A stretch of DNA of 64,000 bases from Nostoc sp. 'Lobaria pulmonaria (5183) cyanobiont'. Lineage in GTDB: Bacteria > Cyanobacteriota > Cyanobacteriia > Cyanobacteriales > Nostocaceae. Below, piece after piece: positions 1-8,569 of the stretch (positions are counted from its first letter, which is position 1; each line of letters starts with the position of its first letter). A program made the position numbers and the translations under genes. The notes beneath the pieces are model-generated. The model did not search any database. It was not told the DNA's origin and saw nothing but the letters and a program-made list of their open reading frames with translations. The DNA lies in contig NZ_CP026692.1 in assembly GCF_002949795.1 (NCBI RefSeq), forward strand, positions 4,758,545 to 4,822,544, in the 5' to 3' direction.

Positions 1-2
1 GA

Positions 3-83
3 ATTGTAAATGAGGTAAAAGGGGTGAATCGGGTGGTTTATGATATCACCTCTAAACCGCCTGGAACCATTGAATGGGAGTAA
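3..83 (+). CDS. guaA: GMP synthase (glutamine-hydrolysing), C-terminal end only
   Basis: The window opens inside a gene. The third frame reads 26 codons to a TAA at 81-83 and ends in VNRVVYDITSKPPGTIEWE. This matches the strongly conserved tail of GuaA, which amidates XMP to GMP at the end of purine synthesis (family knowledge). Only the last part of the dimerisation domain is visible. The first two bases belong to the preceding codon. The identification rests on a short but very characteristic tail. Confidence 0.85.
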   Translation: MVNEVKGVNRVVYDITSKPPGTIEWE

Positions 84-259
84 TCAAGTTTTAATTTGAC
101 TTAATTAAAAGCTGATTACTCTTTACTACGGTTCAGATTACTTGCAGGAGTTTAGATTCACATACAGCAGTTTGCAAGTTAATAGTTAGGTGTATTACTT
201 CTGACTCCTAATTTCTGACTGGATCTGGAGCGTCTTCGGCTCCGTTTTAATAAGCTTGA

Positions 260-330
260 GTTAAGGGTTATTGGTGTAGATAATTGGTCTTGAAAGACGC
301 AATTCATTGCGTCTCTACATCTAGGTTTTG
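260..330. repeat. 71-bp dispersed repeat, copy 1
   Basis: This stretch matches 28703-28773 at about 61 of 71 positions, ungapped. Both copies end in CGTCTCTACATCTAGGTTTTG-type sequence and contain an inner palindrome around GACGC...GCGTC. A shorter relative of the palindromic core is at 32530-32552. It looks like a small dispersed repeat of the kind common in Nostoc genomes. Confidence 0.7.
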
Positions 331-360
331 AGCTTATCTAAACTGTATTGATTTAAAAAT

Positions 361-410
361 GACAATGCCGACCTGACTCGTTTTAAGACTAGGCATTGTC
401 TATTTTTTTG
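361..410 (+). terminator. Rho-independent terminator-like hairpin
   Basis: GACAATGCC (361-369) pairs perfectly with GGCATTGTC (392-400), and a T-rich run follows at 401-410. It lies about 280 bases after the guaA stop. It could end a long guaA transcript or an unannotated small RNA in 84-360. Confidence 0.6.
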
Positions 411-664
411 ACTTTTTTCAAGCTCCATCCAAATCCAAACCTGTTAGTAATAAAGCAGTCAGTAGTTAGCAAGATTATTGAGTGAACTTAAACTATTCGT
501 TAAAGTTAATTTTGATATGTAAAGGAATTTAAACATTAACATAATTTTATCCAGTCGATAATTATAAATGCCAGTGAATAATTAAGCATCAATTGGATGG
601 TAACTAGACAAATTGAGTTATTTTCTAGGAAAATCGGCGCGCTCGCAGTAAAATTACCAATGGT

Positions 665-1138
665 ATGGTGACAAAGAAAAAAACAAACAGCTCATTGGAA
701 ATATATCATTCGATCAATGTTAATGGAGATGTTATGGAACCTGCTCTTCCCCTTGCTGGCTTAAACATCCTCGTAGTTGATGATGATGATGATAGCCGCT
801 TTTACATTACTACTGTGTTGGAAGCTGATGGAGCCACCATAATGGCAGTTGCATCGGCAGCGATAGCATTGAAAGTATTACCTGAGTTGCAACCAGATGT
901 CTTAATTTGTGATATTGCTATGCCTGATGAAGATGGCTACACCCTTATCCGCAAGATCCGGGCACTAAAGCCCGATATTTATGAAAAACTTCCCGCGATC
1001 GCCTTAACTGCTTATGGTGATAGCGAGTATCGTAGCCGTGCTCTGGAAGCGGGTTTTCAGACTCATGTGGCTAAACCTGTCGATCCAGGAGAACTAGTTG
1101 CGATCGTCGCAGAATTGGTTGCTTCTTATAAGAGTTAA
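665..1138 (+). CDS. Stand-alone response regulator (receiver domain)
   Basis: A 157-residue protein with a single CheY-like receiver domain from about residue 33 to the end and no output domain. The acidic pocket is D39-D43 in VVDDDDDSR. The phospho-acceptor is D83 in LICDIAMPDEDG. The switch threonine is in IALTAYGD (T115), and the conserved lysine is K137 in HVAKPVDP. The first 24-30 residues are low in conservation, so M24 (position 734) is a possible alternative start. No histidine kinase is adjacent, so the partner is unknown. It probably acts by protein contact in a phosphorelay. Confidence 0.9.
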   Translation: MVTKKKTNSSLEIYHSINVNGDVMEPALPLAGLNILVVDDDDDSRFYITTVLEADGATIMAVASAAIALKVLPELQPDVLICDIAMPDEDGYTLIRKIRALKPDIYEKLPAIALTAYGDSEYRSRALEAGFQTHVAKPVDPGELVAIVAELVASYKS

Positions 1139-1386
1139 TACAAAGATGCAGTTATTTGTCGGTCGTTATTTGTTATTTTCCTGATCATATTTTTAAATAA
1201 AGAAATTAAGGTTATAGAACATCACTTTTGGTAAGGTATTGGCTTGGGAAAAAAATGTTGGCAATAACACAATATACTTAGGTTCAGGCTTGCTCCCCCC
1301 TAACTCACCTTTTTAATCAGGGAATTAAAACCAGCCTTTTTAAGGGGAACCAGCATAGTATAAGGCGTGATTTAGAATTGCTGAGA

Positions 1387-1756
1387 CTACTTTCCTCCAG
1401 TTTCAAAGCTAATTTGCTCAGATTTATATACTGGTGGCTCGACGTGAATTAAAATTCTCACTGGACGGAATCGTTCTTCTAATCGGCTTTCTACTTATTC
1501 GGTGATGTGATGGGTTGTTTCTACATCTGATGCATCTACTACTTAGATGTATTTCAATGAATACTTGACGACCAAGAACCCCACGAGAAGCGATCGCATG
1601 ACAGTTAATTACACCTGAAATAGAAGTCGCGATTGCGTGTATTGCTTCTGGTGCGATCGCCATTTGATCCACAAGCCAAGGCAAATTCTCTTTTAAAACT
1701 GACCAGCCGCTCCAAAATACCAACAAGGCGACAGGAAAAGCTAACACCAAATCCAT
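1387..1756 (-). pseudogene. Decayed cation diffusion facilitator (CDF) efflux transporter, C-terminal part
   Basis: The minus strand encodes a CDF-like last membrane segment (ALLVFWSGWSVLKENLPW) and then the start of the cytoplasmic domain (IAPEAIHAIATSISGVINCH, then VLGRQVFIEIHL). The frame then shifts. A second frame continues the family sequence (VVDASDVETTHHITE, a stop codon, VESRLEERFRPVRILIHVEP) to a TAG at 1387-1389. One frameshift, at least one internal stop and loss of the N-terminal membrane helices make it non-functional. CDF proteins export Zn, Co or Fe ions. Confidence 0.75.
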
Positions 1757-1874
1757 CTATTGATAACCTAACTTAATCTATTGTTATTGAGCGTTTTGAC
1801 ATTCACACTTGCTTCGGCTTGTGCAATAATATTGACCACAGTGTTACTTATCAAGAAGTTTTAATAAAAAAGAT

Positions 1875-2228
1875 ATGTCTTCAATTCCTCTAACATTGAA
1901 CTTAATTGAAGGTTCAGTCTCCTTTAGCTTTTCACCCCAAGCAGCACGAGAATTAAAGACAGCGACGGATCAACTGATGGAACGCCTAAAAGCGATCGCC
2001 GTTAAACCCACTCCTGGCGGTGGTAGAGTCACTCCCCAGCCTCCTTTGGAATATCGTTATACGGGTGAAGTATTTTTAGAAGTTTTTTGTAATCCGAATA
2101 TCTGGCCAACGCCCTTCGCAGCCAAAGTTTTGCTGACTGTCCGCAATGTCAACATTCGCTTGACTACTGAAGCTGAACTTACTCGCATCATTGAAGACAT
2201 TAATCAATATTTAGAGCAAGTAGGATAA
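1875..2228 (+). CDS. Conserved cyanobacterial protein of unknown function
   Basis: A 117-residue soluble protein with no signal peptide or membrane segment. It starts MSSIPLTLNLIEGSVSFSFS and has a glycine/proline-rich stretch (TPGGGRVTPQPP) around residues 46-57. The second half (EVFLEVFCNPNIWPTPFAAK, then LTVRNVNIRLTTEAEL) suggests a mixed alpha/beta fold. I recognise it only as a type of small protein seen in filamentous cyanobacteria and cannot assign a role. An A-rich stretch precedes the ATG. It is isolated from both neighbours. Confidence 0.6.
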   Translation: MSSIPLTLNLIEGSVSFSFSPQAARELKTATDQLMERLKAIAVKPTPGGGRVTPQPPLEYRYTGEVFLEVFCNPNIWPTPFAAKVLLTVRNVNIRLTTEAELTRIIEDINQYLEQVG

Positions 2229-2752
2229 TAGTTCATCCGATTTTTCTATGCTTTTCGAGATTTTTTCAGGAAAAATACGATAAAAATTTTGGATTTTCTG
2301 AAGGTTGAGCCAGTTGCTGGCGGAGGTTCCCTTTGTGGTGGCAACTGGTGACGGTTAGCCCGACTTAGCAAACTTTTCCAGATAGATTGTGGCTTTGAAC
2401 AGCAAGCAGGTTATCACTTACTTGAGGGAAGCGATGCAATAAATTGCGAGTCAAAAGTGAAGTTCCTGCACTTCTATCAGATCGATGTAGGAACTTCACA
2501 GAATCTACATACTAAACTTAAGCCGTGACACCATATCTACACAACAAATGGTTTTGATGCCTTCTTTAACTTGAAAAGTTGTATAAATTCAGACTCAACT
2601 GCTTCTGTGTTAATCAAAAACGCAAGATTCTGTATAGGGCAATGCTCATTAAAAACCAGAGATTATCCCCCAGATTGAACGTTGAATCGTTGATGGTGAC
2701 ATCCACACATCAAAAACAAACTCCCAATCCCAAAGCCGACATCAAACATTGA
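2229..2752. other. Intergenic region with two inverted repeats
   Basis: No gene is seen. CCAGTTGC (2310-2317) pairs with GCAACTGG (2341-2348) around a GGCGGAGGTTCCC-type core, resembling a small dispersed Nostoc repeat. A second perfect 10-bp inverted repeat, TGAAGTTCCT (2458-2467) with AGGAACTTCA (2489-2498), has a 21-base loop and no T run. Confidence 0.5.
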
Positions 2753-2989
2753 TTAGTCGTTGTCCCACTGTTCACGACCAATTAGATCGCCAATGCGATC
2801 GCGTAACAAAAAGTCACATTTCTCTAATTCACATTCAACGCAAACCCACTCTCTGGCTGGAATGTATTGGCAAAGGGTATATATTGGCTGTTGTCGGCTA
2901 ATCATTCCCTTTTGCACCAGTCGGCGTGCTTCGTCTTGAATCACATCTAGAGAGTAGTAATTGATAGAAGGCACCGTATTCACACTCAT
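2753..2989 (-). CDS. DUF4327 family protein
   Basis: A 78-residue protein with the signature of a small cyanobacterial family I recognise as DUF4327. A short variable N-terminus is followed by SLDVIQDEARRLVQKGMI, SRQQPIYTLCQYIPAREW and VECELEKCDFLLRDRIGDLI. There is no membrane segment. It sits alone, with a long AT-rich upstream region (2990 onward). The molecular function is not known to me. The name is a family match, not a functional statement. Confidence 0.75.
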   Translation of the reverse strand: MSVNTVPSINYYSLDVIQDEARRLVQKGMISRQQPIYTLCQYIPAREWVCVECELEKCDFLLRDRIGDLIGREQWDND

Positions 2990-3315
2990 GTTTTTTACTC
3001 ACAAATTAACACTTACGATAGTGTTCCCGTTAATAATTAGGAACAAACATTACAGAAATTAGACTTGTGGCTAAGATTTTGTAGTTTGCTATACGGAACT
3101 GTTTTTATTTTGACGCTACATCTCCAAAAAATATCTCAAGAAATGTTAAGAAAGTCAACGAATCCTGACATATAGGGAAAATCCGCTTTACAAAAAAAAT
3201 TCCGAGTAGTTAACTTAACCTGCTTATGTAGCTGTATGACTTTGATGCCACAAGTCTGAAAGTCTTGCCATTACTGTTTTTAGGCAAGATTTTGTGGGTA
3301 GGAAGAGTTTATATC

Positions 3316-3344
3316 GCGTAGGCGTAGCCCGCCGCAGGCATCGC
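3316..3344. repeat. Small dispersed repeat, GCGTAGGCGTAGCCC family, copy 1
   Basis: The core GCGTAGGCGTAGCCC followed by GCAGGCATCGC recurs in variant form at 50011-50041 and 61915-61943. It is always intergenic. Its ends are complementary (GCGAT-type), so it can fold. Confidence 0.75.
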
Positions 3345-3760
3345 TTACATATCAAATAATCACCCTAAAAGCTGGATCTATAACTGCTGGTATTCATCTA
3401 AGGTAAACAACACAATAATATTTGTCAGTTACTTTGGTATAAACTGTTGCAAAACATCAGGGCTAAAGTATACTACAAAGGCTTTAACCATAGCATCTGT
3501 TAACAATTTCTTAAGTAATTCCGAAATTTATTAGTTAATTTCAGCACTAACATCATCCAGTTTTATTTTGAAAAACATCTGTAAAAGGGTGGAATAATAC
3601 TAATTCAAAATCAGGACATACATAAACAGGAGTCAGAATTCAGAATTGGTGAATATTCCATCCATAAAGGAATGGAGTTTTAGCAAGGAAGAATGTTTAA
3701 AGCTTGTTTCACCCACAACAAGAGAAGTGTCTTGCTGAATTAGGTTATGTTTACATTAAA

Positions 3761-3785
3761 ACAGACGCGATCTAGTCACGTCTGT
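3761..3785 (-). terminator. Hairpin downstream of rbfA
   Basis: ACAGACG (3761-3767) pairs with CGTCTGT (3779-3785). Read on the minus strand it is followed by TTTTAAT, so it is a weak candidate terminator for the DUF751-rbfA transcript, which ends at 3847. Confidence 0.45.
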
Positions 3786-3846
3786 AAACTGTTTGGCGGA
3801 TTTGCTGAGATTAATTGTTCTGAAGTTACATTGTTGTTTTAGTTAC

Positions 3847-4266
3847 TTATTCGGAGAATTCCTGATCATTTGGACCAGTGCTGTCTTCTAGTGCTACTAG
3901 ATTTTCTGGTGGGCGATCGTGGTTAAGTTGGTTTAGTAGTGCCAATACCTTATTACCGCGTTCTATGGAGCGATCTTCGAGAAATATTACTTCTGGTGTA
4001 CGACGTAGCCGTACCCGCGCCCCAAGTTCGCTGCGGACATAACTCGTAGCTGACTTTAAGCCTGCCATTGTTTCTACCTTAGCTTCATCCGTACCATAGA
4101 TGCTGACGTAAATTTTGGCGTGTTGGAGATCGCCGGAAACATCAACATCAGTAACACTGACCATTCCACTACCCACACGGTCATCCTTAATGCCGTTAAG
4201 CAGCATTTGGCTAACTTCCCGTTTGATCAGTTCAGCAACGCGGGAAACCCGACGATTTGTAGCCAT
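3847..4266 (-). CDS. rbfA: 30S ribosome-binding factor A
   Basis: A 139-residue protein of normal RbfA length plus a short acidic tail. The KH-like fold is shown by [19 protein letters not shown] at the N-terminus, [20 protein letters not shown] in the middle, and [18 protein letters not shown] near residues 87-104. RbfA binds the 30S subunit during late 16S rRNA processing and helps cold adaptation (family knowledge). It lies 120 bases downstream of a DUF751 gene on the same strand, an arrangement seen in other cyanobacteria, so the two are probably cotranscribed. Confidence 0.95.
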   Translation of the reverse strand: MATNRRVSRVAELIKREVSQMLLNGIKDDRVGSGMVSVTDVDVSGDLQHAKIYVSIYGTDEAKVETMAGLKSATSYVRSELGARVRLRRTPEVIFLEDRSIERGNKVLALLNQLNHDRPPENLVALEDSTGPNDQEFSE

Positions 4267-4389
4267 AAAAATTTCGCCTCATCACAGAGGTTGTACGACA
4301 AAAATAGATGCAAGTTGAGTAGACAGTACTTAGCAGGAGCAACGCCAAGAGCAACCGTCTGTGGGGCACAGCCCCGATATAACGCTAGT

Positions 4390-4596
4390 CTAGATTGTAC
4401 TCAACCCCAGCATTGCCCGTAGGGTGAAAGTTAGGAAGACTAGGCTGCTCACAAATAAACCCAAGATAGCGATCAAGGTGATAGGGCGTTTCAACAATGG
4501 CACTAATGGCGCAAAGGTGTTCAGAAACAAGCCTAAGACGATCGTAATTAAGTATCGGGGGTAGCGAAAGACGTTATCCCAAAATCCGTCAAACAT
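4390..4596 (-). CDS. DUF751 family small membrane protein
   Basis: A 68-residue protein with two hydrophobic segments, residues about 16-34 (ITIVLGLFLNTFAPLVPLL) and 39-62 (ITLIAILGLFVSSLVFLTF). It starts MFDGFWDNVFRYPRYL, which is typical of the DUF751 (Ycf33-like) family of cyanobacteria and plastids. It precedes rbfA on the same strand. The function of the family is not established. Confidence 0.8.
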   Translation of the reverse strand: MFDGFWDNVFRYPRYLITIVLGLFLNTFAPLVPLLKRPITLIAILGLFVSSLVFLTFTLRAMLGLSTI

Positions 4597-4761
4597 CTGA
4601 ATCTAAACTGCCTTGTTATATACTTACGTTTGTTTTGATATGCTTTATCTACTCAATTGTAATATATGCGGCTGGAAAATTAGCCAGTTAATCTAAAATT
4701 TGGTTCGTCGGTTATATTGGCTTTATTTAGTCATAATTATTTTCAGTTAAATTGTAAGTAA

Positions 4762-5619
4762 ATGGTAATTCAAGTCTCAAAGGAAACTAGCCCGCGTCCA
4801 TTTTTGAAGTGGGCAGGGGGTAAAAGTCGGTTAATACAGCAATATATTCCTTATTTTCCCAAGAGTTATCAAAATTACTATGAGCCATTTTTAGGTGGTG
4901 GTGCTGTTTTTTTCTATCTCCAACCAAGTGCAGCAATTTTAACTGATATTAATGCCGAATTAATTAACACTTATTGTTGTGTTAGAGATCGTGTCGAAGA
5001 ATTAATTTCTCTATTAAAAGAGCATAAAATTCGACATGGTAAAGATTATTACTATAGCATCAGAAACAACTCTAGTGGTACTGATATAGAAAAAGCTGCT
5101 CGTCTAATTTATCTTAATAAGACTTGTTTTAATGGTCTTTATCGAGTCAACTCACAGGGTAAATTCAATGTGCCTTTAGGCAGATATGAAAATCCTAATA
5201 TTTGTTCTGAGGTTTTACTCAAAGCAGCTTCAGAAGCACTTTCTCATGCAGAAATTAAACAAGCAGATTTTACAGAAGTCCTAAATCATGCGACTAGCAG
5301 TGATGACTTTGTCTTTTTTGATCCACCCTACCATCCGATCAGTGACACTAGCTATTTCACTGCTTATAGTCAAAATTGCTTTAGTAAAAAAAACCAAGAA
5401 CTTTTAAGAGATGCTTGTGCAGAGTTAGCAAGTCGTGGTGTCAAAGTTATGGTATGCAATTCTAATAGTGAATTTATTCAAAAAATTTATACTGATATCA
5501 ATTTTGAAACTTACAAAATTAAAGCAGCGCGTTCAATTAACTCGAAAATAAAAAATAGAGGGATGATTGACGAACTATTAATTACATCTTTTAAAGATTT
5601 TTATTTGCCCAAGCAATAA
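4762..5619 (+). CDS. Dam-type DNA adenine methyltransferase (D12 class)
   Basis: A 285-residue N6-adenine methylase of normal length. The SAM-binding motif FLKWAGGKS is at residues 14-22, EPFLGGGAVFF follows at 41-51, and the catalytic DPPY is at 187-190, preceded by VFF. The order of motifs is that of the Dam/M.DpnII (alpha) group, whose members usually modify GATC. The target specificity here is inferred only. It converges with a PD-(D/E)XK nuclease gene and overlaps its 3' end by 29 bases, so together they look like a type II restriction-modification pair. Confidence 0.9.
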   Translation: MVIQVSKETSPRPFLKWAGGKSRLIQQYIPYFPKSYQNYYEPFLGGGAVFFYLQPSAAILTDINAELINTYCCVRDRVEELISLLKEHKIRHGKDYYYSIRNNSSGTDIEKAARLIYLNKTCFNGLYRVNSQGKFNVPLGRYENPNICSEVLLKAASEALSHAEIKQADFTEVLNHATSSDDFVFFDPPYHPISDTSYFTAYSQNCFSKKNQELLRDACAELASRGVKVMVCNSNSEFIQKIYTDINFETYKIKAARSINSKIKNRGMIDELLITSFKDFYLPKQ

Positions 5620-6085
5620 ATCTATCTAGGCTATAAACTGCTAATAAATTCTGGTTATCATTAACTCTTGCTTTCAGCCATTTGCTTGCACCTTCTCGCA
5701 TACCTTCACCGCCTAAAACTACGATAGTTGGTGCAGGGTAATAGTTCTGGATGTTCATGTTCAAGTAAGGAAACTTTTCATCAACCGAACCGGGGCTTTC
5801 TTGCCATTTGCACTCGAAAATTAAACCAGATGGCATTATAGATGAGCCGATAACATAAAAATCAACTTTCAGATAGGTATGATAAATTCCAGTTCCAATA
5901 TAAACTTCTTTTCCATAACGTTTTGGCAATAAAGTAGCATTTAGTATAAATTCTTTTTGGACATAATTTCCTACTTGGAAATAATTATGCCCATTCAAGA
6001 TTGCTTCTACATTTGCTTCTAAAATATTCCCAGACTTATTTGCCCGTCCGCCTTGAGTCAGAGCCATCCTAAATCCCTCTGCCAA
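5591..6085 (-). CDS. PD-(D/E)XK nuclease, probable type II restriction enzyme
   Basis: A 164-residue protein. The nuclease core is visible as E24 in the first helix (LEANVEAIL), D75 in YLKVDFYVIG and E91-x-K93 in LIFECKWQES, the classic D-(E-x-K) arrangement. A late segment (APTIVVLGGEGMREGASKW) fits a family of small restriction-like endonucleases. M7 (position 6067) is an alternative start. The gene points at the adenine methylase gene and overlaps it tail to tail at 5591-5619. Pairing as a restriction-modification system is inferred from this context. Confidence 0.75.
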   Translation of the reverse strand: MAEGFRMALTQGGRANKSGNILEANVEAILNGHNYFQVGNYVQKEFILNATLLPKRYGKEVYIGTGIYHTYLKVDFYVIGSSIMPSGLIFECKWQESPGSVDEKFPYLNMNIQNYYPAPTIVVLGGEGMREGASKWLKARVNDNQNLLAVYSLDRFIAWANKNL

Positions 6086-6367
6086 AAGTCCTGCTTGTTA
6101 TAGGATTTCACAGAAGCAGTAAAAAAGGGCCAGTTGCTTAATATGAATTTTTGATTTTGACTTAACGAGGTTGGATTAATAGGTAAAAAATCCGAATTTA
6201 TTGGTATTTTTGTACTAAAAAAATCCCAATGTATTAATAATTTGGATTAGGAACGAGTTACTAATTCAGGTAATAGTTAAAATAATGGATTTATCTTTAG
6301 TCTCAAAGAGCAACTATTGCAAGCGACTACGCCATTTTTCTGGGTCTTGGGAACAGTGGAAAACAGC

Positions 6368-6613
6368 CTAGATAATAATCTCGTGTTCATTAAACTCGTA
6401 AAAAAGGACGTAGGGAAAACGCCTGACTGTAGCGCGGCGATAGGTTTCATGAACAATCTGGTATGTGCTGGGGTGACGCTGAATTAAATTCAGGCAGGCA
6501 TCAATACATCGTAGGAACTCAGCGCCTAAGCCAAATTCCCGCCCCTCGTACCAGTCATAAGCTTCGATAATGTCTAGTTCTGCGGCTATAAGGATAGTTA
6601 AATTTCTAGCCAT
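6368..6613 (-). CDS. RelE/ParE-type toxin, truncated by an in-frame stop
   Basis: An 81-residue ParE-like toxin: AAELDIIEAYDWYEGREFGLG, then LIQRHPSTYQIVHETYRRA and VRRFPYVLFYEF. ParE/RelE toxins poison gyrase or cleave mRNA. The frame stops at TAG (6368-6370) after EHEIII. The same frame continues directly with AVFHCSQDPEKWRSRLQ and a stop at 6314-6316, which is the usual C-terminus of this family. One nonsense codon, most likely in place of a tyrosine codon, therefore removes the last 18 residues. Activity is doubtful. The antitoxin gene is upstream and overlaps by 8 bases. Confidence 0.8.
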   Translation of the reverse strand: MARNLTILIAAELDIIEAYDWYEGREFGLGAEFLRCIDACLNLIQRHPSTYQIVHETYRRATVRRFPYVLFYEFNEHEIII

Positions 6614-6827
6614 GCCGTTGAGAGATTCTGGCTTTTACATCTTCCCAACTGCTACCAATGGCTGGGTTTTGCAGATATTCGCCTTTGCGACGGGCTAGTT
6701 CTCGTTTCTGCCAATCTAAAACTGGAAGTGCTGCTGGTGTAGTGGCAATCTCATCCCATAAGTCTTCTACCAGTTGGAGTTTTTCCGCTCTCGAAAGACT
6801 AGAGAGTTCGGGAAATACTGGGTTCAT
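6606..6827 (-). CDS. Addiction module antitoxin (unstable antitoxin family)
   Basis: A 73-residue acidic and helical protein: LSSLSRAEKLQLVEDLWDEI, then LPVLDWQKRELARRKGEYLQ and GSSWEDVKARI. This is the layout of the Unstab_antitox family that accompanies ParE/RelE toxins in cyanobacteria. It overlaps the toxin start by 8 bases in the standard antitoxin-first order. It appears intact while the toxin is truncated, which fits decay in which toxin loss is tolerated first. Confidence 0.85.
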   Translation of the reverse strand: MNPVFPELSSLSRAEKLQLVEDLWDEIATTPAALPVLDWQKRELARRKGEYLQNPAIGSSWEDVKARISQRHG

Positions 6828-6943
6828 GTTTTTCTCTGATTTTATTCCCCTTTATTATTACACCTCAAAACCGCCATATCCATAACAACATTTCTAATAA
6901 CTGGAATTTAGCTTGGATAAATTTTAGTGATTTCGCCTTGACT

Positions 6944-8164
6944 TCAACCTGTCTGGGCTTCAGTATGACCGTTGCGGATAGTCCATGCTAGTTCTAAAAG
7001 TTGAGTCCAGCGTTTTTGTAGCTGTTTGGGGGTGCATTTGATGGCTTTGGCGATCGCAACGTCGTTTTCCCGTGCAGTTTTTAACTGTAATATTTGCTGT
7101 TGCTGTTCTGTGAGTTGATTCACAAAGATTTCCCACTGCTGGGAAGATAAACCCAACTTTTGCTCTAAACCCGCGCCTAACCATTGATGTACTAATTGCC
7201 AGTGGTGTTGCTTGGCAAACTTTTCTACGTGGTATTTAAACCTTTGTTGGAGATAATCGCGCTGACGGCTAGTTAAACCGAGAATTTGGTCAATTTCTGG
7301 GGCTGAGAGGTCTTGAAGTTTCAAGCTGAGGTAGTTCATACAGTCAGATTGACCTTGAGACTCCAGATATTTCATCAATTCAGTAATGACACGATCGCGT
7401 TCTGATTCTTCAGATGGATCGAAATTAGTTTGGGCGATCATTTGCGATCGCAGCTGTTGCACCGCCGAGTTACGCTGGTAAGATTCTGCTTCTTCACCCT
7501 TAGCAGACTCTACCGCCATTTCAATATCTACGGTGGTTTCTTGGGGCTGACGACGAGCAAAACCTTGGGCGCGCAAGATAATTAATTGCTGATTTGCACC
7601 ACCAGGTAAATTGATCCGGCGTTTGGCATACTGTTCTGTAAAAGCCATGTATTCAGCTAATTGCAGCTGAGTACGCGGCGTGTGATCGTTAGGTAGTTCG
7701 TTTTCTCTACGGAAAGCTTTGATCGCTTCGATATAAAATGCTTGTAAAAAATCTTCAATCAGGCTGTAACGAGCATCAAAGCCCAACTCCGAACCAGACA
7801 TAGTTACATGGCGGTAAACCATAGCACCCAAATTGCTATGTAATTCCACCCGCCCTTGTTTGGAACCTAGTTGGTAGTAACGTAAGCACTTTTGCATCCG
7901 ATGCCTTCCCAATGTCATCTGCCAGGACTTGATTTCCCCAGATGTTTGAATGCGGGAGCTTTTGTCGCAAATGCGTTCTACTTCTACAGCTATGCGCTTT
8001 GCTAAAGCTTCTACGCACTTGGGTGTTGCTTTCACTTGCGCTTGCATTTCCTCAGACAGCAATTGAATCAAGCGATCGCTGCTGCTATCTGAAAATTCTT
8101 CAGTCGAAATGTGATTGTCAAAAATGGGTGTAGAGTTTGGTAGATTGACGACGTTAGCTTTCAT
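6944..8164 (-). CDS. HetZ-family putative regulator
   Basis: A 406-residue protein that I recognise as HetZ-like. Conserved blocks are CVEALAKRIAVEVERICDKS, QKCLRYYQLGSKQGRVELHS, RYSLIEDFLQAFYIEAIKAF, YAKRRINLPGG and a C-terminal sigma-like helix-turn-helix region (LTSRQRDYLQQRFKYHVEKF, then AIAKAIKCTPKQLQKRWTQL). HetZ is an early regulator of heterocyst differentiation. The patU genes usual beside hetZ are absent here, so this is more likely a paralogue ('HetZ-related') than HetZ itself. No membrane segments are seen. Upstream is a 400-base gap that may hold its promoter. Confidence 0.7.
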   Translation of the reverse strand: MKANVVNLPNSTPIFDNHISTEEFSDSSSDRLIQLLSEEMQAQVKATPKCVEALAKRIAVEVERICDKSSRIQTSGEIKSWQMTLGRHRMQKCLRYYQLGSKQGRVELHSNLGAMVYRHVTMSGSELGFDARYSLIEDFLQAFYIEAIKAFRRENELPNDHTPRTQLQLAEYMAFTEQYAKRRINLPGGANQQLIILRAQGFARRQPQETTVDIEMAVESAKGEEAESYQRNSAVQQLRSQMIAQTNFDPSEESERDRVITELMKYLESQGQSDCMNYLSLKLQDLSAPEIDQILGLTSRQRDYLQQRFKYHVEKFAKQHHWQLVHQWLGAGLEQKLGLSSQQWEIFVNQLTEQQQQILQLKTARENDVAIAKAIKCTPKQLQKRWTQLLELAWTIRNGHTEAQTG

Positions 8165-8569
8165 GACTTTTCCAGTAGTATTGCACCGTAATTACAACGC
8201 AGACACAGCAATCAAGACCGTCCAAGGCTTGTGAATCTTTAGGCATTCATCCATCAAGACTTGCCGTATATAATGCTCACATCTAAAGCTCATATATCAA
8301 AACTATAGGAAATACGAAAGAGTTACAGTTCTGGCAATGTGTCGGTTTTCTTCACAAGCCACCATCTTAACGCTGGCACACGAGTACCCGCCATTTTCTC
8401 AAAGTTGTCAAATACCTTACCATGCCAAGTTTTGCCACCATCCTCTTATATCGACTGCCTCACGGAACAGCCCATCCTAGACATCGCTTTTAAATATGAC
8501 AATTTTAAAACTGGAGTTATTTTTATCACAATTTCCGAAATGGAAAGGTGCGCCTGTGAAGTGGAATTT
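8165..8569. other. Intergenic region upstream of the HetZ-family gene
   Basis: About 400 bases separate the start of the HetZ-family gene from the 3' end of the next minus-strand gene. An 87-codon frame on the plus strand has no recognisable content. It probably serves as the promoter region of the HetZ-family gene, but no specific operator was identified. Confidence 0.5.

Larger units (their letters stand above)
84..664. other. Intergenic region after guaA
   Basis: No convincing gene is seen in these 580 bases. The region holds a 71-bp dispersed repeat (260-330), a hairpin followed by a T run (361-410), and an AT-rich leader before the response-regulator gene. Confidence 0.6.
2990..3846. 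other. Long intergenic region
   Basis: About 850 AT-rich bases lie between divergent or unrelated genes. The only structure found is a dispersed palindromic repeat at 3316-3344 and a hairpin at 3761-3785. Stop codons are frequent in all frames and no protein is recognisable. Confidence 0.5.
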
